Below, piece after piece: positions 12,207 to 27,026 of a DNA stretch of 64,000 nt (within the stretch, counting starts at the first letter, position 1; the number at the start of each line of letters is the position of its first letter). Source of the DNA: Apostichopus japonicus (lineage: Eukaryota; Echinodermata; Holothuroidea; Aspidochirotida; Stichopodidae); assembly GCF_037975245.1 (NCBI RefSeq), contig NC_092578.1, positions 11,760,321 to 11,824,320 on the forward strand, read 5' to 3'. The translations under genes and the position numbers were made by a program. The notes beneath the pieces are model-generated. The model was not told the origin of the DNA, made no database searches, and worked only from the letters and a program-made list of their open reading frames with translations.

Positions 12207-15200
12207 ATGTGTGGTACCAATCAATCGAATGTTCGGTACCGATCAATCGAATGTGCGTAACCGATCAATCGAATGTTCGGTACCGATCTATCGAATGTTC
12301 GGTACCGATCAATCGAATGTGCGATACCGATCAATCGAATATGCGATACCCATCAATCGAAAATGCGGTACCGATCAATCGAATGTGCGGTACCGATCAT
12401 TCGAATGTTCGGTACCGATCAATCGAATGTGCGGTACTAGTCAATCGAATGTGCGGTACCGATCAATCGAATGTGCGGTACCGATCAATCGAATGTGCGG
12501 TACCGATCAATCGAATGTTCGGTACCGATCAATCGAATGTGCGGTACCGAACAATAGAATGTGCGGTACCGATCAATCGAATGTACGGTACCAATCAATC
12601 GAATGTGCGGTACCGATCAATCGAATGTGCGGTACCGATCCTTCGAATGTGCTGTACCGATCAATCGAATGTGCGGTACAGAGCAATCGAATGTGCGGTA
12701 CCGATCAATCGAATGTGCGTTACCGATCAATCGAATGTGCGGTACCGATCAACCAAATGTGCGGTACCGATCAATCGAATGTGCGTTACCGATCTATCGA
12801 ATGTGCGGTACCGATCGATCGAATGTGCGGCAAAGATCAATCGAATGTTCGATACCGATAAATCGAATGTTCTGTTCCGATCAATCGAATGTTCGGTACC
12901 GATCGATCGAATGTGCAGTACCGATCAATCGAATGTGCGTTACCGATCGATCGAATGTGCCTTACCGATCAATCGAATTTGCGGTACCCATCAATCAAAT
13001 GTGCGGTACCGATCAATCGAATGTGCGGTAACGATCAATCGAATGTTCGGTACCCATCAATCGAATGTGCAATCAGATTAATCGAATGTTCGATACCGAT
13101 CAATCGAATGTGCGTTACCGATCAATCGAATGTTCGGTACCGATCTATCGAATGTGCGATACCGATCGATCGAATGTGCGGTACCGATCAATCGAATGTT
13201 CGGTACGGATCAATCGAATGTGCGGTACCGATTAATCGAAAGTGCGTTACCAATCAATTGAATTTTCGGTATCGATCAATCGAATGTGCCCCACCGATCG
13301 ATCGAATATGCGGAACCGATCAATCGATTGTTCGGTACGGATCAATTGAATGTGCGGTACCGATCAATCGATTGTTCGGTACGGATCAATAGAATGTGCG
13401 GTACCGATCAATCGAATGTTCGGTACGGATCAATCGAATGTGCGGTACCGATTAATCGAAAGTGCGTTACCAATGAATTGAATTTTCGGTATCGATCAAT
13501 CGAATGTGCCCCACCGATCAATCGAATGTGCGGTACTAGTCAATCGAATGTGCGGTACCGATCAATCGAATGTGCGTTACAGATCAATCGAATGTGCGGT
13601 ACCGATCAATCGAATGTACGGTACCGATCAATCGAATGTTCGTTACCGATCAATTGAATGTTCGGTCCCGATTATCGAATGTGTGGTACCAATCAATCGA
13701 ATGTGCGGTACCGATCAATCGAATGTGCGTTACCGATCGATCGAATGTGCGGTACCGATCAATCGAATGTTGGGTACCCATCAATCGAATGTGCAATCAG
13801 ATTAATCGAATGTTCGATACCGATCAATCGAATGTGCGTTACCGATCAATCGAATGTACGGTACCGATCTATCGAATGTGCGATACCGATCGATCGAATA
13901 TGCGGAACCGATCAATCGATTGTTCGGTACGGATCAATTGAATGTGCGGTACCGATCAATCGATTGTTCGGTACGGATCAATGGAATGTGCGGTACAGAT
14001 CAATCGAATGTTCGGTACGGATCAATCGAATGTGCGCTACCGATCAATAGAATGTGCGGTACCCATCAATCGAAAGTTCAGTCAGTCAAATCGAATGTTC
14101 GGTACCGATCAATAGAATGTGCGTAACCGATCAATAGAATGTGCGGTACCGATCAATCGAATGTACGGTACCGATCAATCGAAAGTTCGTTACCGATCAA
14201 TTGAATGTTCGGTCCCGATTATCGAATTTGTGGTACCAATCAATTGAATGTGCGGTACCGACCAATCGAATGTGCGTTACCGATCGATCGAATGTGCGGT
14301 ACCGATCAATCGAATGTTCGGTACGGATCAATCGATTGTGCGTTACCGATTAATCGAAAGTGCGTTACCAATCAATGGAATTTTCGGTATCGATCAATCG
14401 AATGTGCCCACCGAACAATCGAATGTGCGGTACTAGTCAATCGAATGTGCGGTACCGATCAATCGAATGTTCGTTACCGATCAATCGAATGTGCGGTACC
14501 GATCAATCGAATGTGCGGTACCGATTAATCGAATTAGCGATACCGATCAATCGAATGTGCGGTACCGATCAATCGAATGTTCGGTACCGATCAATCGAAT
14601 GTGCGATACCCATCAATCGAATGTGCGGTACTGATCAATCGAATGTTCGTTACCGATCAATAGAATGTGCGCTACCGATCAATAGAATGTGCGGTACCCA
14701 TCAATCGAAAGTGCAGTCAGACAAATCGAATGTTCGGTACCGATCAATAGAATAAGCGTAACCGATAAATAGAATGTGCGGTACCGATCAATCGAATATA
14801 CGGTACCGATCAATCGAATGTGCGAAACCGATCAATAGAATGTTCGGTCCCGATTATCGAATGTGTAGTACCAATCAATCGAATGTTCGGTACCGATCAA
14901 TCGAATGTGCGTAACCGATCAATCGAATGTTCGGTACCGATCTATCGAATGTTCGGTACCGATCAATCGAATGTGCGATTCCGATCAATCGAATATGCGA
15001 TACCCATCAATCGAAAGTGCGGTACCGATCAATCGAATATGCGGTACCGATCATTCGAATGTTCGGTACCGATCAATCGAATGTGCGGTACTAGTCAATC
15101 GAATGTGCGGTACCGATCAATCGAATGTGCGTTACCGATCAATCGAATGTGCGGTACAGATCAATCGAATGTGCGGTACCGATCAATAGAATGTTCGGTA

Positions 15201-16012
15201 CCGATCAATCGAATGTGCGGTACCGAACAATAGAATGTGCGGTACCGATCAATCGAATGTACGGTACCAATCAATCGAATGTGCGGTACCGATCAATCGA
15301 ATGTGCGGTACCGATCCTTCGAATGTGCGGTACCGATCAATCGAATGTGCGGTACAGAGCAATCGAATGTGCGGTACCGATCAATCGAATGTGAGGTACC
15401 CATCAATCGAATGTGCAGTCAGATAAATCGAATGTTCGGTACCGATCAATCGAATGTGCGTTACCGATCAATCGAATGTGCGGTACCGATCAACCAAATG
15501 TGCGGTACCGATCAATCGAATGTGCGCTACCGATCGATCGAATGTGCGGCAAAGATCAATCGAATGTTCGTTACCGATAAATCGAATGTTCGGTTCCGAT
15601 CAATCGAATAATCGGTACCGATCGATCGAATGTGCGTTACCGATCTATCGAATGTGCGGTACCGATCAACCAAATGTGCGGTACCGATCAATCGAATGTG
15701 CGTTACCGATCTATCGAATGTGCGGTACCGATCGATCGAATGTGCGGCAAAGATCAATCGAATGTTCGATACCGATAAATCGAATGTTCTGTTCCGATCA
15801 ATCGAATGTTCGGTACCGATCGATCGAAATGTGCAGTACCGATCAATCGAATGTGCGTTACCGATCGATCGAATGTGCCTTACCGATCAATCGAATTTGC
15901 GGTACCCATCAATCAAATGTGCGGTACCGATCAATCGAATGTGCGGTACCGATCAATCGAATGTGCGGTACCGATTAATCGAATGTGCGGTTCTAGTCAA
16001 TCGAATTTGCGG
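12207..16012 (+). repeat. Higher-order repeat block X, copy 3 (two internal deletions)
   Basis: This copy starts at offset 4125 from copy 2. The offset falls to 3993 near 12840, where exactly six units (132 bp) are missing, and to 3620 near 13292, where a further 373 bp (seventeen units less one base) is missing; the deletion joins a CCCCACC unit directly to a GATCGATCGAATATG unit. The rest tracks copy 2 to about 11830/15450, then tracks the end of copy 1 (offset 7945) as far as about 16012. After that the sequence leaves the X pattern. Confidence 0.88.
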
Positions 16013-18590
16013 TACCGATCAATCGAATGTTCGGTACCCATCAATCGAATGTGCAATCAGATTAATCGAATTTTCGGTATCGATCAATCGAATGTGCCCC
16101 ACCGATCAATCGAATGTGCGGTACTAGTCAATCGAATGTGCGGTACCGATCAATCGAATTAGCGGTACCGATCAATAGAATGTGCGCTACCGATCAATAG
16201 AATGTGCGGTACCCATCAATCGAAAGTGCAGTCAGACAAATCGAATGTTCGGTACCGATCAATAGAATGTGCGTAACCGATCAATAGAATGTGCGGTACC
16301 GATCAATCGAATGTACGGTACCGATCAATCGAATGTGCGGTACCGATCAATCGAATGTGCGGTACCGATCAATCGAATGTGCGGTTCTAGTCAATAGAAT
16401 GTGCGGTACCGATCAATCGAATGTTCGGTACCCATCAATCGAATGTGCAATCAGATTAATCGAATGTTCGATGCCGATCAATCGAATGTGTGTTACCGAT
16501 CAATCGAATGTTCGGTACCGATCTATCGAATGTCCGATACCGATCGATCGAATTTGCGGAACCGATCAATCGATTGTTCGGTACGGATCAATGGAATGTG
16601 CGGTACCGATCAATAGAATGTGCGGTACGGATCAATCGAATGTGCGGTACCGATTAATCGAAAGTGCGTTACCAATCAATTGAATTTTCGGTATCGATCA
16701 ATCGAATGTGCCCCACCGATCAATCGAATGTGCGGTACAAGTCAATCGAATGTTCGGTACCGATCAATCGAATGTGCGGTACCTATTAATCGAATTAGCG
16801 ATACCGATCAATCGAATGTGCGGTACCGATCAATCGAATGTGCGGTCAGATAAATGGAATGTTCGGTACCGATCAATAGATTGTTCGGTACCGATCAATC
16901 GAATGTTTGGTACCGATCAATCGAATGTTCGGTACCGTTCAATCGAATGTGCGAAACTGATCAATAGAATGTTCGGTCCCGATTACCGAATGTGTGGTAC
17001 CAATCAATCGAATGTTCGGTACCGATCAATCGAATGTGCGTAACCGATCAATCGAATGTTCGGTACCGATCTATCGAATGTTCGGTACCGATCAATCGAA
17101 TGTGCGATACCGATCAATCGAATATGCGATACCCATCAATCGAAAGTGCGGTACCGATCAATCGAATGTGCGGTACCGATCATTCGAATGTTCGGTACCG
17201 ATCAATCGAATGTGCGGTACCGATCCTTCTAATGTGCGGTACCGATCAATCGAATGTGCGGTACCGATCAATCGAATGTTCGGTACCCATCAATCGAATG
17301 TGCAATCAGATTAATCGAATGTTCGATACCGATCAATCGAATGTGCGTTACCGATCAATCGAATGTTCGGTTCCGATCTATCGAATGTGCGATACCGATC
17401 GATCTAATTTGCGAAACCGATCAATCGATTGTTCGGTACGGATCAATGGAATGTGCGGTACCGATCAATCGAATGTTCGGTACCGATCAATCGAATGTGC
17501 GTTACCGATCAATCGAATGTGCGGTACCGATCAATCGAATGTGCGGTACCTATTAATCGAATTAGCGATACCGATCAATCGAATGTGCGGTACCGATCTA
17601 TCGAATGTGCGGTCAGATAAATGGAACGTTCGGTACCGATCAATGGATTGTTCGGTACCGATCAATCGAATGTTTGGTACCAATCAATCGAATGTGCGGT
17701 ACCGATCAATCGAATGTACGGTACCGATCAATCGAATGTGCGAAACCGATCAATAGAATGTTCGGTCCCGATTATCGAATGTGTGGTACCAATCAATCGA
17801 ATGTTCGGTACCGATCAATCGAATGTGCGTAACCGATCAATCGAATGTTCGGTACCGATCTATCGAATGTTCGGTACCGATCAATCGAATGTGCGGTACC
17901 GATCAATCGAATGTTCGGTACCCGTCAATCGAATGTGCAATCAGATTAATCGAATGTTCGATAAAGATCAATCGAATGTGCGTTACCGATCAATCGAATG
18001 TTCGGTACCGATCTATCGAATGTGCGATACCGATCGATCGAATTTGCGGAACCGATCAATCGATTGTTCGGTACGGATCAATTGAATGTGCGGTACCGAT
18101 CAATCGAATGTTCGGTACGGATCAATCGAATGTGCGGTATTGATTAATCGAAAGTGCGTTACCATCAATTGAATTTTCGGTATCGATCAATCGAATGTGC
18201 CCCACCGATCAATCGAATGTGCGGTACTAGTCAATCGAATGTTCGGTACCGATCAATCGAATGTGCGGTACCTATTAATCGAATTAGCGATACCGATCAA
18301 TCGAATGTGCGGTACCGATCAATCGAATGTGCGGTCAGATAAATGGAACGTTCGGTACCGATCAATGGATTGTTCGGTACCGATCAATCGAATGTTTGGT
18401 ACCGATCAATCGAATGTTCGGTACCGATCAATCGAATGTGCGAAACCGATCAATAGAATGTTCGGTCCCGATTATCGAATGTGTGGTACCAATCAATCGA
18501 ATGTTCGGTACCGATCAATCGAATGTGCGTAACCGATCAATCGAATGTTCGGTACCGATCTATCGAATGTTCGGTACCGATCAATCGAAT

Positions 18591-18722
18591 GTGCGATACC
18601 GATCAATCGAATATGCGATACCCATCAATCGAAAGCGCGGTACCGATCAATCGAATGTGCGATACCGATCAATCGAATATGCGATACCCGTCAATCGAAA
18701 GTACGGTACCGATCAATCGAAT
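18591..18722 (+). repeat. 66-bp (three-unit) local tandem duplication
   Basis: Bases 18591-18656 and 18657-18722 are two copies of the unit triplet GCGATACCGATC, ATATGCGATACCC and GAAAG. They differ at a few bases (CCCATC against CCCGTC, AAAGCGCGG against AAAGTACGG). The triplet is single at most other sites, for example near 17100 and 25190. Confidence 0.85.
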
Positions 18723-21700
18723 GTGCGGTACCGATCATTCGAATGTTCGGTACCGATCAATCGAATGTGCGGTACCGATCCTTCTAATGTGCGGTACCGA
18801 TCAATCGAATGTTCGGTACCCATCAATCGAATGTGCAATCAGATTAATCGAATGTTCGATACCGATCAATCGAATGTGCGTTACCGATCAATCGAATGTT
18901 CGGTACCGATCTATCGAATGTGCGATACCGATCGATCTAAATTGCGGAACCGATCAATCGATTGTTCGGTACGGATCAATGGAATGTGCGGTACCGATCA
19001 ATCGAATGTTCGGTACCGATCAATCGAATGTGCGTTACCGATCAATCGAATGTGCGGTACCGATCAATCGAATGTGCGGTACCGATCAATCGAATGTGCG
19101 GTCAGATAAATGGAACGTTCGGTACCGATCAATGGATTGTTCGGTACCGATCAATCGAATGTTTGGTACCGATCAATCGAATGTTCGGTACCGATCAATC
19201 GAATGTGCGTAACCGATCAATCGAATGTTCGGTACCGATCTATCGAATGTTCGGTACCGATCAATCGAATGTGCGGTACCGATCAATCGAATGTTCGGTA
19301 CCCATCAATCGAATGTGCAATCAGATTAATCGAATGTTCGATACCGATCAATCGAATGTGCGTTACCGATCAATCGAATGTTCGGTACCGATCTATCGAA
19401 TGTGCGATACCGATCGATCGAATTTGCGGTACCCATCAATCAAATGTGCGGTACCGATCAATCGAATGTGCGGTAACGATCAATCGAATGTGCGGTACCG
19501 ATTAATCGAATGTGCGGTTCTAGTCAATCGAATTTGCGGTACCGATCAATCGAATGTTCGGTACCCATCAATCGAATGTGCAATCAGATTAATCGAATGT
19601 TCGATACCGATCAATCGAATGTGCGTTACCGATCAATCGAATGTTCGGTACCGATCTATCGAATGTGCGATACCGATCGATCGAATTTGCGGAACCGATC
19701 AATCGATTGTTCGGTACGGATCAATGGAATGTGCGGTACCGATCAATCGAATGTTCGGTACGGATCAATCGAATGTGCGGTACCGATTAATCGAAAGTGC
19801 GTTACCAATCAATTGAATTTTCGGTATCGATCAATCGAATGTGCCCCACCGATCAATCGAATGTGCGGTACTAGTCAATCGAATGTTCGGTACCGATCAA
19901 TCGAATGTGCGGTACCTATTAATCGAATTAGCGATACCGATCAATCGAATGTGCGGTACCGATCAATCGAATGTGCGGTCAGATAAATGGAACGGTCGGT
20001 ACCGATCAATGGATTGTTCTGTACCGATCAATCGAATGTTTGGTACCGATCAATCGAATGTTCGGTACCGATCAATCGAATGTGCGAAACCGATCAATAG
20101 AATGTTCGGTCCCGATTATCGAATGTGTGGTACCAATCAATCGAATGTTCGGTACCGATCAATCGAATGTGCGTAACCGATCAATAGAATGTTCGGTACC
20201 GATCTATCGAATGTTCGGTACCGATCAATCGAATGTGCTAATACCGATCAATCGAATATGCGATACCCATCAATCGAAAGTGCGGTACCGATCAATCGAA
20301 TGTGCGGTACCGATCAATCGAATGTTCGGTACCGATCAATAGAATGTGCGGTAACGATCCTTCTAATGTGCGGTACCGATCAATCGAATGTGCGGTACCG
20401 ATCAATCGAATGTGCGGTACCGATCAATCGAATGTTCGGTACCCATCAATCGAATGTGCAATCAGATTAATCGAATGTTCGATACCGATCAATCGAATGT
20501 GCGTTACCGATCAATCGAATGTTCGGTACCGATCTATCGAATGTGCGATACCGATCGATCTAATTTGCGGAACCGATCAATCGATTGTTCGGTACGGATC
20601 AATGGAATGTGCGGTACCGATCAATCGAATGTGCGGTACCGATCAATCGAATGTGCGTTACCGATCAATCGAATGTGCGGTACCGATCAATCGAATGTGC
20701 GGTACCTATTAATCGAATTAGCGTTACCGATCAATCGAATGTGCGGTACCGATCAATCGAATGTGCGGTCAGATAAATGGAACGTTCGGTACCGATCAAT
20801 GGATTGTTCGGTACCGATCAATCGAATGTTTGGTACCGATCAATCGAATGTTCGGTACCGATCAATCGAATGTGCGTAACCGATCAATCGAATGTTCGGT
20901 ACCTATCTATCGAATGTTCGGTACCGAGAAATCGAATGTGCTATACCGATCAATCGAATATGCGATACCCATCAATCGAAAGTGCGGTACCCATCAATCG
21001 AATGTGCGGTACCGATCATTCGAATGTTCGGTACCGATCAATCGAATGTGCGGTACCGATCCTTCTAATGTGCGGTACCGATCAATCGAATGTGCGGTAC
21101 CGATCAATCGAATGTGCGGTACCGATTAATCGAATGTTCGGTACCCATCAATCGAATGTGCAATCAGATTAATCGAATGTTCGATACCGATCAATCGAAT
21201 GTGCGTTACCGATCAATCGAATGTGCGGTACCGATCAATCGAATGTGCGGTCAGATAAATGGAACGTTCGGTACCGATCAATGGATTGTTCGGTACCGAT
21301 CAATCGAATGTGCGGTACCGATCAATCGAATGTTCGGTACCGATCAATCGAATGTGCGATACCCATCAATCGAATGTGCGGTACTGATCAATCGAATGTT
21401 CGGTACCGATCAATAGAATGTGCGCTACATATCAATAGAATGTGCGGTACCCATCAATCGAAAGTGCAGTCAGACAAATCGAATGTTCGGTAACGATCAA
21501 TAGAATGTGCGTAACCGATCAATAGAATGTGCGGTACCGATCAATCGAATGTACGGTACCGATCAATCGAATGTGCGAAACCGATCCTTCTAATGTGCAG
21601 TACCGATCAATCGAATGTGCGGTACCGATCAATCGAATGTGCGGTACCGATCAATCGAATGTTCGGTACCCATCTATCGAATGTGCGATACCGATCGATC

Positions 21701-23900
21701 TAATTTGCGGAACCGATCAATCGATTGTTCGGTACGGATCAATGGAATGTGCGGTACCGATTAATCGAATGTTCGGTACCGATCAATCGATTGTGCGGTA
21801 CCGATTAATCGAAAGTGCGTTACCAATCAATGGAATTTTCGGTATCGATCAATCGAATGTGCCCCACCGATCAATCGAATGAGCGGTACTAGTCAATCGA
21901 ATGTGCGGTACCGATCAATCGAATGTGCGTTACCGATCAATCGAATGTGCGGTACCGATCAATCGAATGTTCGGTACGGATCAATCGATTGTGCGGTACC
22001 GATCAATCGAAAGTGCGTTACCAATCAATGGAATTTTCGGTATCGATCAATCGAATGTGCGGTACCGATCAATCGAATGTGCGGTACTAGTCAATCGAAT
22101 GTGCGGTACCGATCAATCGAATGTGCGGTACCGATCAATCGAATTAGCGATACCGATCAATCGAATGTGCGGTACCGATCAATCGAATGTTCGGTACCGA
22201 TCAATCGAATGTGCGATACCCATCAATCGAATGTGCGGTACTGATCAATCGAATGTTCGTTACCGATCAATAGAATGTGCGCTACCGATCAATCGATTGT
22301 GCGGTACCGATTAATCGAAAGTGCGTTACCAATCAATGGAATTTTCGGTATCGATCAATCGAATGTGCCCACCGATCAATCGAATGTGCGGTACTAGTCA
22401 ATCGAATGTGCGGTACCGATCAATCGAATGTGCGTTACCTATCAATCGAATGTGCGGTACCGATTAATCGAATTAACGATACCGATCAATCGAATGTGCG
22501 GTACCGATCAATCGAATGTTCGGTACCGATCAATCGAATGTGCGATACCCATCAATCGAATGTGCGGTACTGATCAATCGAATGTTCGTTACCGATCAAT
22601 AGAATGTGCGCTACCGATCAATAGAATGTGCGGTACCCATCAATCGAAAGTGCAGTCAGACAAATCGAATGTTCGGTAACGATCAATAGAATGTGCGTAA
22701 CCGATCAATAGAATGTGCGGTACCGATCAATCGAATATACGGTACCGATCAATCGAATGTGCGAAACCGATCAATAGAATGTTCGGTCCCGATTATCGAA
22801 TGTGTAGTACCAATCAATCGAATGTTCGGTACCGATCAATCGAATGTGCGTAACCGATCAATCGAATGTTCGGTACCGATCTATCGAATGTTCGGTACCG
22901 ATCAATCGAATGTGCGATACCGATCAATCGAATATGCGATACCCATCAATCGAAAGTGCGGTACCGATCAATCGAATGTGCGGTACCGATCATTCGAATG
23001 TTCGGTACCGATCAATCGAATGTGCGGTACTAGTCAATCGAATGTGCGGTACCGATTAATCGAATGTGCGTTACCGATCTATCGAATGTGCGGTACCGAT
23101 CAATCGAATGTTCGGTACCGATCAATCGAATGTTCGGTACCGATCAATCGAATGTGCGGTACCGAACAATAGAATGTGCGGTACCGATCAATCGAATGTA
23201 CGGTACCAATCAATCGAATGTGCGGTACCGATCAATCGAATGTGCGGTACCGATTCTTCGAATGTGCGGTACCGATCAATCGAATGTGCGGTACAGAGCA
23301 ATCGAATGTGCGGTACCGATCAATCGAATGTGAGGTACCCATCAATCGAATGTGCAGTCAGATAAATCGACTGTTCGGTACCGATCAATCGAATGTGCGT
23401 TACCGATCAATCGAATGTGCGGTACCGATCAACCAAATGTGCGGTACCGATCAATCGAAAGTGCGTTACCGATCTATCGAATGTGCGGTACCGATCGATC
23501 GAATGTGCGGCAAAGATCAATCGAATGTTCGTTACCGATAAATCGAATGTTCGGTACCGATCAATCGAATAATCGGTACCGATCGATCGAATGTGCGTTA
23601 CCGATCTATCGAATGTGCGGTACCGATCAACCAAATGTGCGGTACCGATCAATCGAATGTGCGTTACCGATCTTTCGAATGTGCGGTACCGATCGATCGA
23701 ATGTGCGGCAAAGATCAATCGAATGTTCGATACCGATAAATCGAATGTTCTGTTCCGATCAATCGAATGTTCGGTACCGATCGATCGAATGTGCAGTACA
23801 GATCAATCGAATGTGCGTTACCGATCGATCGAATGTGCCTTACCGATCTTTCGAATTTGCGGTACCCATCAATCAAATGTGCGGTACCGATCAATCGAAT

Positions 23901-24032
23901 GTTCGGTACCGATCTATCGAATGTGCGATACCGATCAATCGAATGTTCGGTACCGATCTATCGAATGTGCGATACCGATCGATCGAATGTTCGGTACCGA
24001 TCTATCGAATGTGCGATACCGATCGATTGAAT
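23901..24032 (+). repeat. 44-bp dimer repeated three times
   Basis: The two-unit motif GTTCGGTACCGATCTATCG followed by GTGCGATACCGATC starts at 23901, 23945 and 23989. The steps are exactly 44 bp. The first copy has GATCAATCG in its second unit, the second has GATCGATCG and the third GATCGATTG. The dimer occurs once at other equivalent places (for example 24695), so this is a local amplification. Confidence 0.87.
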
Positions 24033-25652
24033 TTGCGGAACCGATCAATCGATTGTTCGGTACGGATCAATGGAATGTGCGGTACCGATCAATCGAATGT
24101 TCGGTACAGATCAATCGAATGTGCGGTACCGATTAATCGAAAGTGCGTTACCAATCAATTGAATTTTCGGTATCGATCAATCGAATGTGCCCCACCGATC
24201 AATCGAATGTGCGGTACTCGTCAATCGAATGTGCGGTACCGATCAATCGAATGTGCGTTACCGATCAATCGAATGTGCGGTACCGATCAATCGATTGTGC
24301 GATACCCATCAATCGAATGTGCGGTACTGATCAATCGAATGTTCAGTACCGATCAATAGAATGTGCGCTACCGATCAATAGAATGTGCGGTACCCATCAA
24401 TCGAAAGTGCAGTCAGACAAATCGAATGTTCGGTACCGATCAATAGAATGTGCGTAACCGATCAATACAATGTGCGGTACCGATCAATCGAATGTACGGT
24501 ACCCATCAATCGACTGTGCGGTACCGATCAATCGAATGTGCGGTACCGATCAATCGAATGTGCGGTTCTAGTCAATCGAATGTGCGGTACCGATCAATCG
24601 AATGTTCGGTACCCATCAATCGAATGTGCAATCAGATTAATCGAATGTTCGATACCGATCAATCGAATGTGCGTTACCGATCAATCGAATGTTCGGTACC
24701 GATCTATCGAATGTGCGATACCGATCGATCGAATTTGCGGAACCGATCAATCGATTGTTCGGTACGGATCAATGGAATGTGCGGTACCGATCAATCGAAT
24801 GTTCGGTACGGATCAATCGAATGTGCGGTACCGATTAATCGAAAGTGCGTTACCAATCAATTGAATTTTCGGTATCGATCAATCGAATGTGCGGTACCGA
24901 TCAATCGAATGTGCCTTCAGATAAATGGAACGTTCGGTACCGATCAATGGATTGTTCGTTACCGATCAATCGAATGTTTGGTACCGATCAATCGAATGTT
25001 CGGTACCGATCAATCGATTTAGCGATACCGATCAATAGAATGTTCGGTCCCGATTATCGAATGTGTGGTACCAATCAATCGAATGTTCGGTACCGATCAA
25101 TCGAATGTGCGTAACCGATCAATCGAATGTTCGGTACCGATCTATCGAATGTTCGGTACCGATCAATCGAATGTGCGATACCGATCAATCGAATATGCGA
25201 TACCCATCAATCGAAAGTGCGGTACCGATCAATCGAATGTGCGGTACCGATCATTCGAATGTTCGGTACCGATCAATCGAATGTGCGGCACCGATCCTTC
25301 TAATGTGCGGTACCGATCAATCGAATGTGCGTTACCGATCAATCGAATGTTCGGTACCCATCAATCGAATGTGCAATCAGATTAATCGAATGTTCGATAC
25401 CGATCAATCGAATGTGCGTTACCGATCAATCGAATGTTCGGTACCGATCTATCGAATGTGCGATACCGATCGATCTAATTTGCGGAACCGATCAATCGAT
25501 TGTTCGGTACGGATCAATGGAATGTGCGGTACCGATCAATCGAATGTTCGGTACCGATCAATCGAATGTGCGATACCCATCAATCGAATGTGCGGTACTG
25601 ATCAATCGAATGTTCGTTACCGATCAATAGAATGTGCGCTACCGATCAATAG

Positions 25653-26398
25653 AATGTGCGGTACCCATCAATCGAAAGTGCAGTCAGACAAATCGAATGT
25701 TCGGTACCGATCAATAGAATGTGCGTAACCGATCAATAGAATGTGCGGTACCGATCATTCGAATGTTCGGTACCGATCAATCGAATGTGCGGTACTAGTC
25801 AATCGAATGTGCGGTACCGATCAATCGAATGTGCGGTACCGATCAATCGAATGTTCGGTACCGATCAATCGAATGTGCGGTACCGAACAATAGAATGTGC
25901 GGTACCGATCAATCGAATGTACGGTACCAATCAATCGAATGTGCGGTACCGATCCTTCGAATGTTCGGTACCGATCAATCGAATGTGCGGTACAGAGCAA
26001 TCGAATGTGCGGTACCGATCAATCGAATGTGCGGTACCCATCAATCGAAAGTGCAGTCAGACAAATCGAATGTTCGGTACCGATCAATAGAATGTGCGTA
26101 ACCGATCAATAGAATGTGCGGTACCGATCATTCGAATGTTCGGTACCGATCAATCGAATGTGCGGTACTAGTCAATCGAATGTTCGGTACCGATCAATCG
26201 AATGTGCGGTACCGATCAATCGAATGTTCGGTACCGATCAATCGAATGTGCGGTACCGAACAATAGAATGTGCGGTACCGATCAATCGAATGTACGGTAC
26301 CAATCAATCGAATGTGCGGTACCGATCCTTCGAATGTTCGGTACCGATCAATCGAATGTGCGGTACAGAGCAATCGAATGTGCGGTACCGATCAATCG
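25653..26398 (+). repeat. 373-bp perfect-register tandem duplication
   Basis: Bases 25653-26025 and 26026-26398 are directly adjacent copies at an offset of 373 bp (seventeen units less one base, because of one 21-bp CAGTCAGA unit). The visible differences are very few; one is GTGCGGTACC at about 25808 against GTTCGGTACC at about 26181. The near-identity suggests a recent event. Confidence 0.88.
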
Positions 26399-27026
26399 AA
26401 TGTGAGGTACCCATCAATCGAATGTGCAGTCAGATAAATCGAATGTTCGGTACCGATCAATCGAATGTGCGTTACCGATCAATTGAATGTGCGGTAACGA
26501 TCAACCAAATGTGCGGTACCGATCAATCGAATGTGCGTTACCGATCTATCGAATGTGCGGTACCGATCGATCGAATGTGCGGCAAAGATCAATCGAATGT
26601 TCGATACCGATAAATCGAATGTTCTGTTTCGATCAATCGAATTTTCGGTACCGATCGATCGAATGTGCAGTACCGATCAATCGAATGTGCGTTACCGATC
26701 GATCGAATGTGCCTTTCCGATCAATCGAATTTGCGGTACCCATCAATCAAATGTGCGGTACCGATCAATCGAATGTGCGGTAACGATCAATCGAATGTGC
26801 GGTACCGATCAATCGAATGTGCGGTTTTAGTCAATCGAATGTGCGGTACCGATCAATCGAATGTTCGGTACCCATCAATCGAATGTGCAATCAGATTAAT
26901 CGAATGTTCGATATCGATCAATCGAATGTGCGTTACCGATCAATCGAATGTTCGGTACCGATCTATCGAATGTGCGATACCGATCGATCGAATTTGCGGA
27001 ACCGATCAATCGATTGTTCGGTACGG

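Larger units (their letters stand above)
16013..25652 (+). repeat. Patchwork satellite region with a 1.65-kb higher-order period
   Basis: Satellite only, with shorter and less regular blocks than the X copies. The clearest pair is about 17880-18640 against 19523-20285, at an offset of 1643/1644 bp; the one-base step is a deletion in copy 1 near 18163 (TTACCATCAATTG). The similarity goes on to about 19250/20920 with small indels (offsets 1623 and 1667). Repeated landmarks are the GGTCAGATAAATGGAACG unit (17605, 18332, 19087, 19977, 20767, 21249) and AATGTTTGG. From about 23350 to 23880 a cluster of GATCGATCG, GATCTATCG, CGGCAAAG and CAACCAAATG units again resembles the end of block X. No gene or unique sequence is seen. 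Confidence 0.8.

Noticed and set aside
23407-23718. Possible promoter or insulator at the dense palindromic GATCGATCG cluster
   Set aside because: No TATA, initiator or other element beyond the unit variants is visible; the cluster is explained by block copying.
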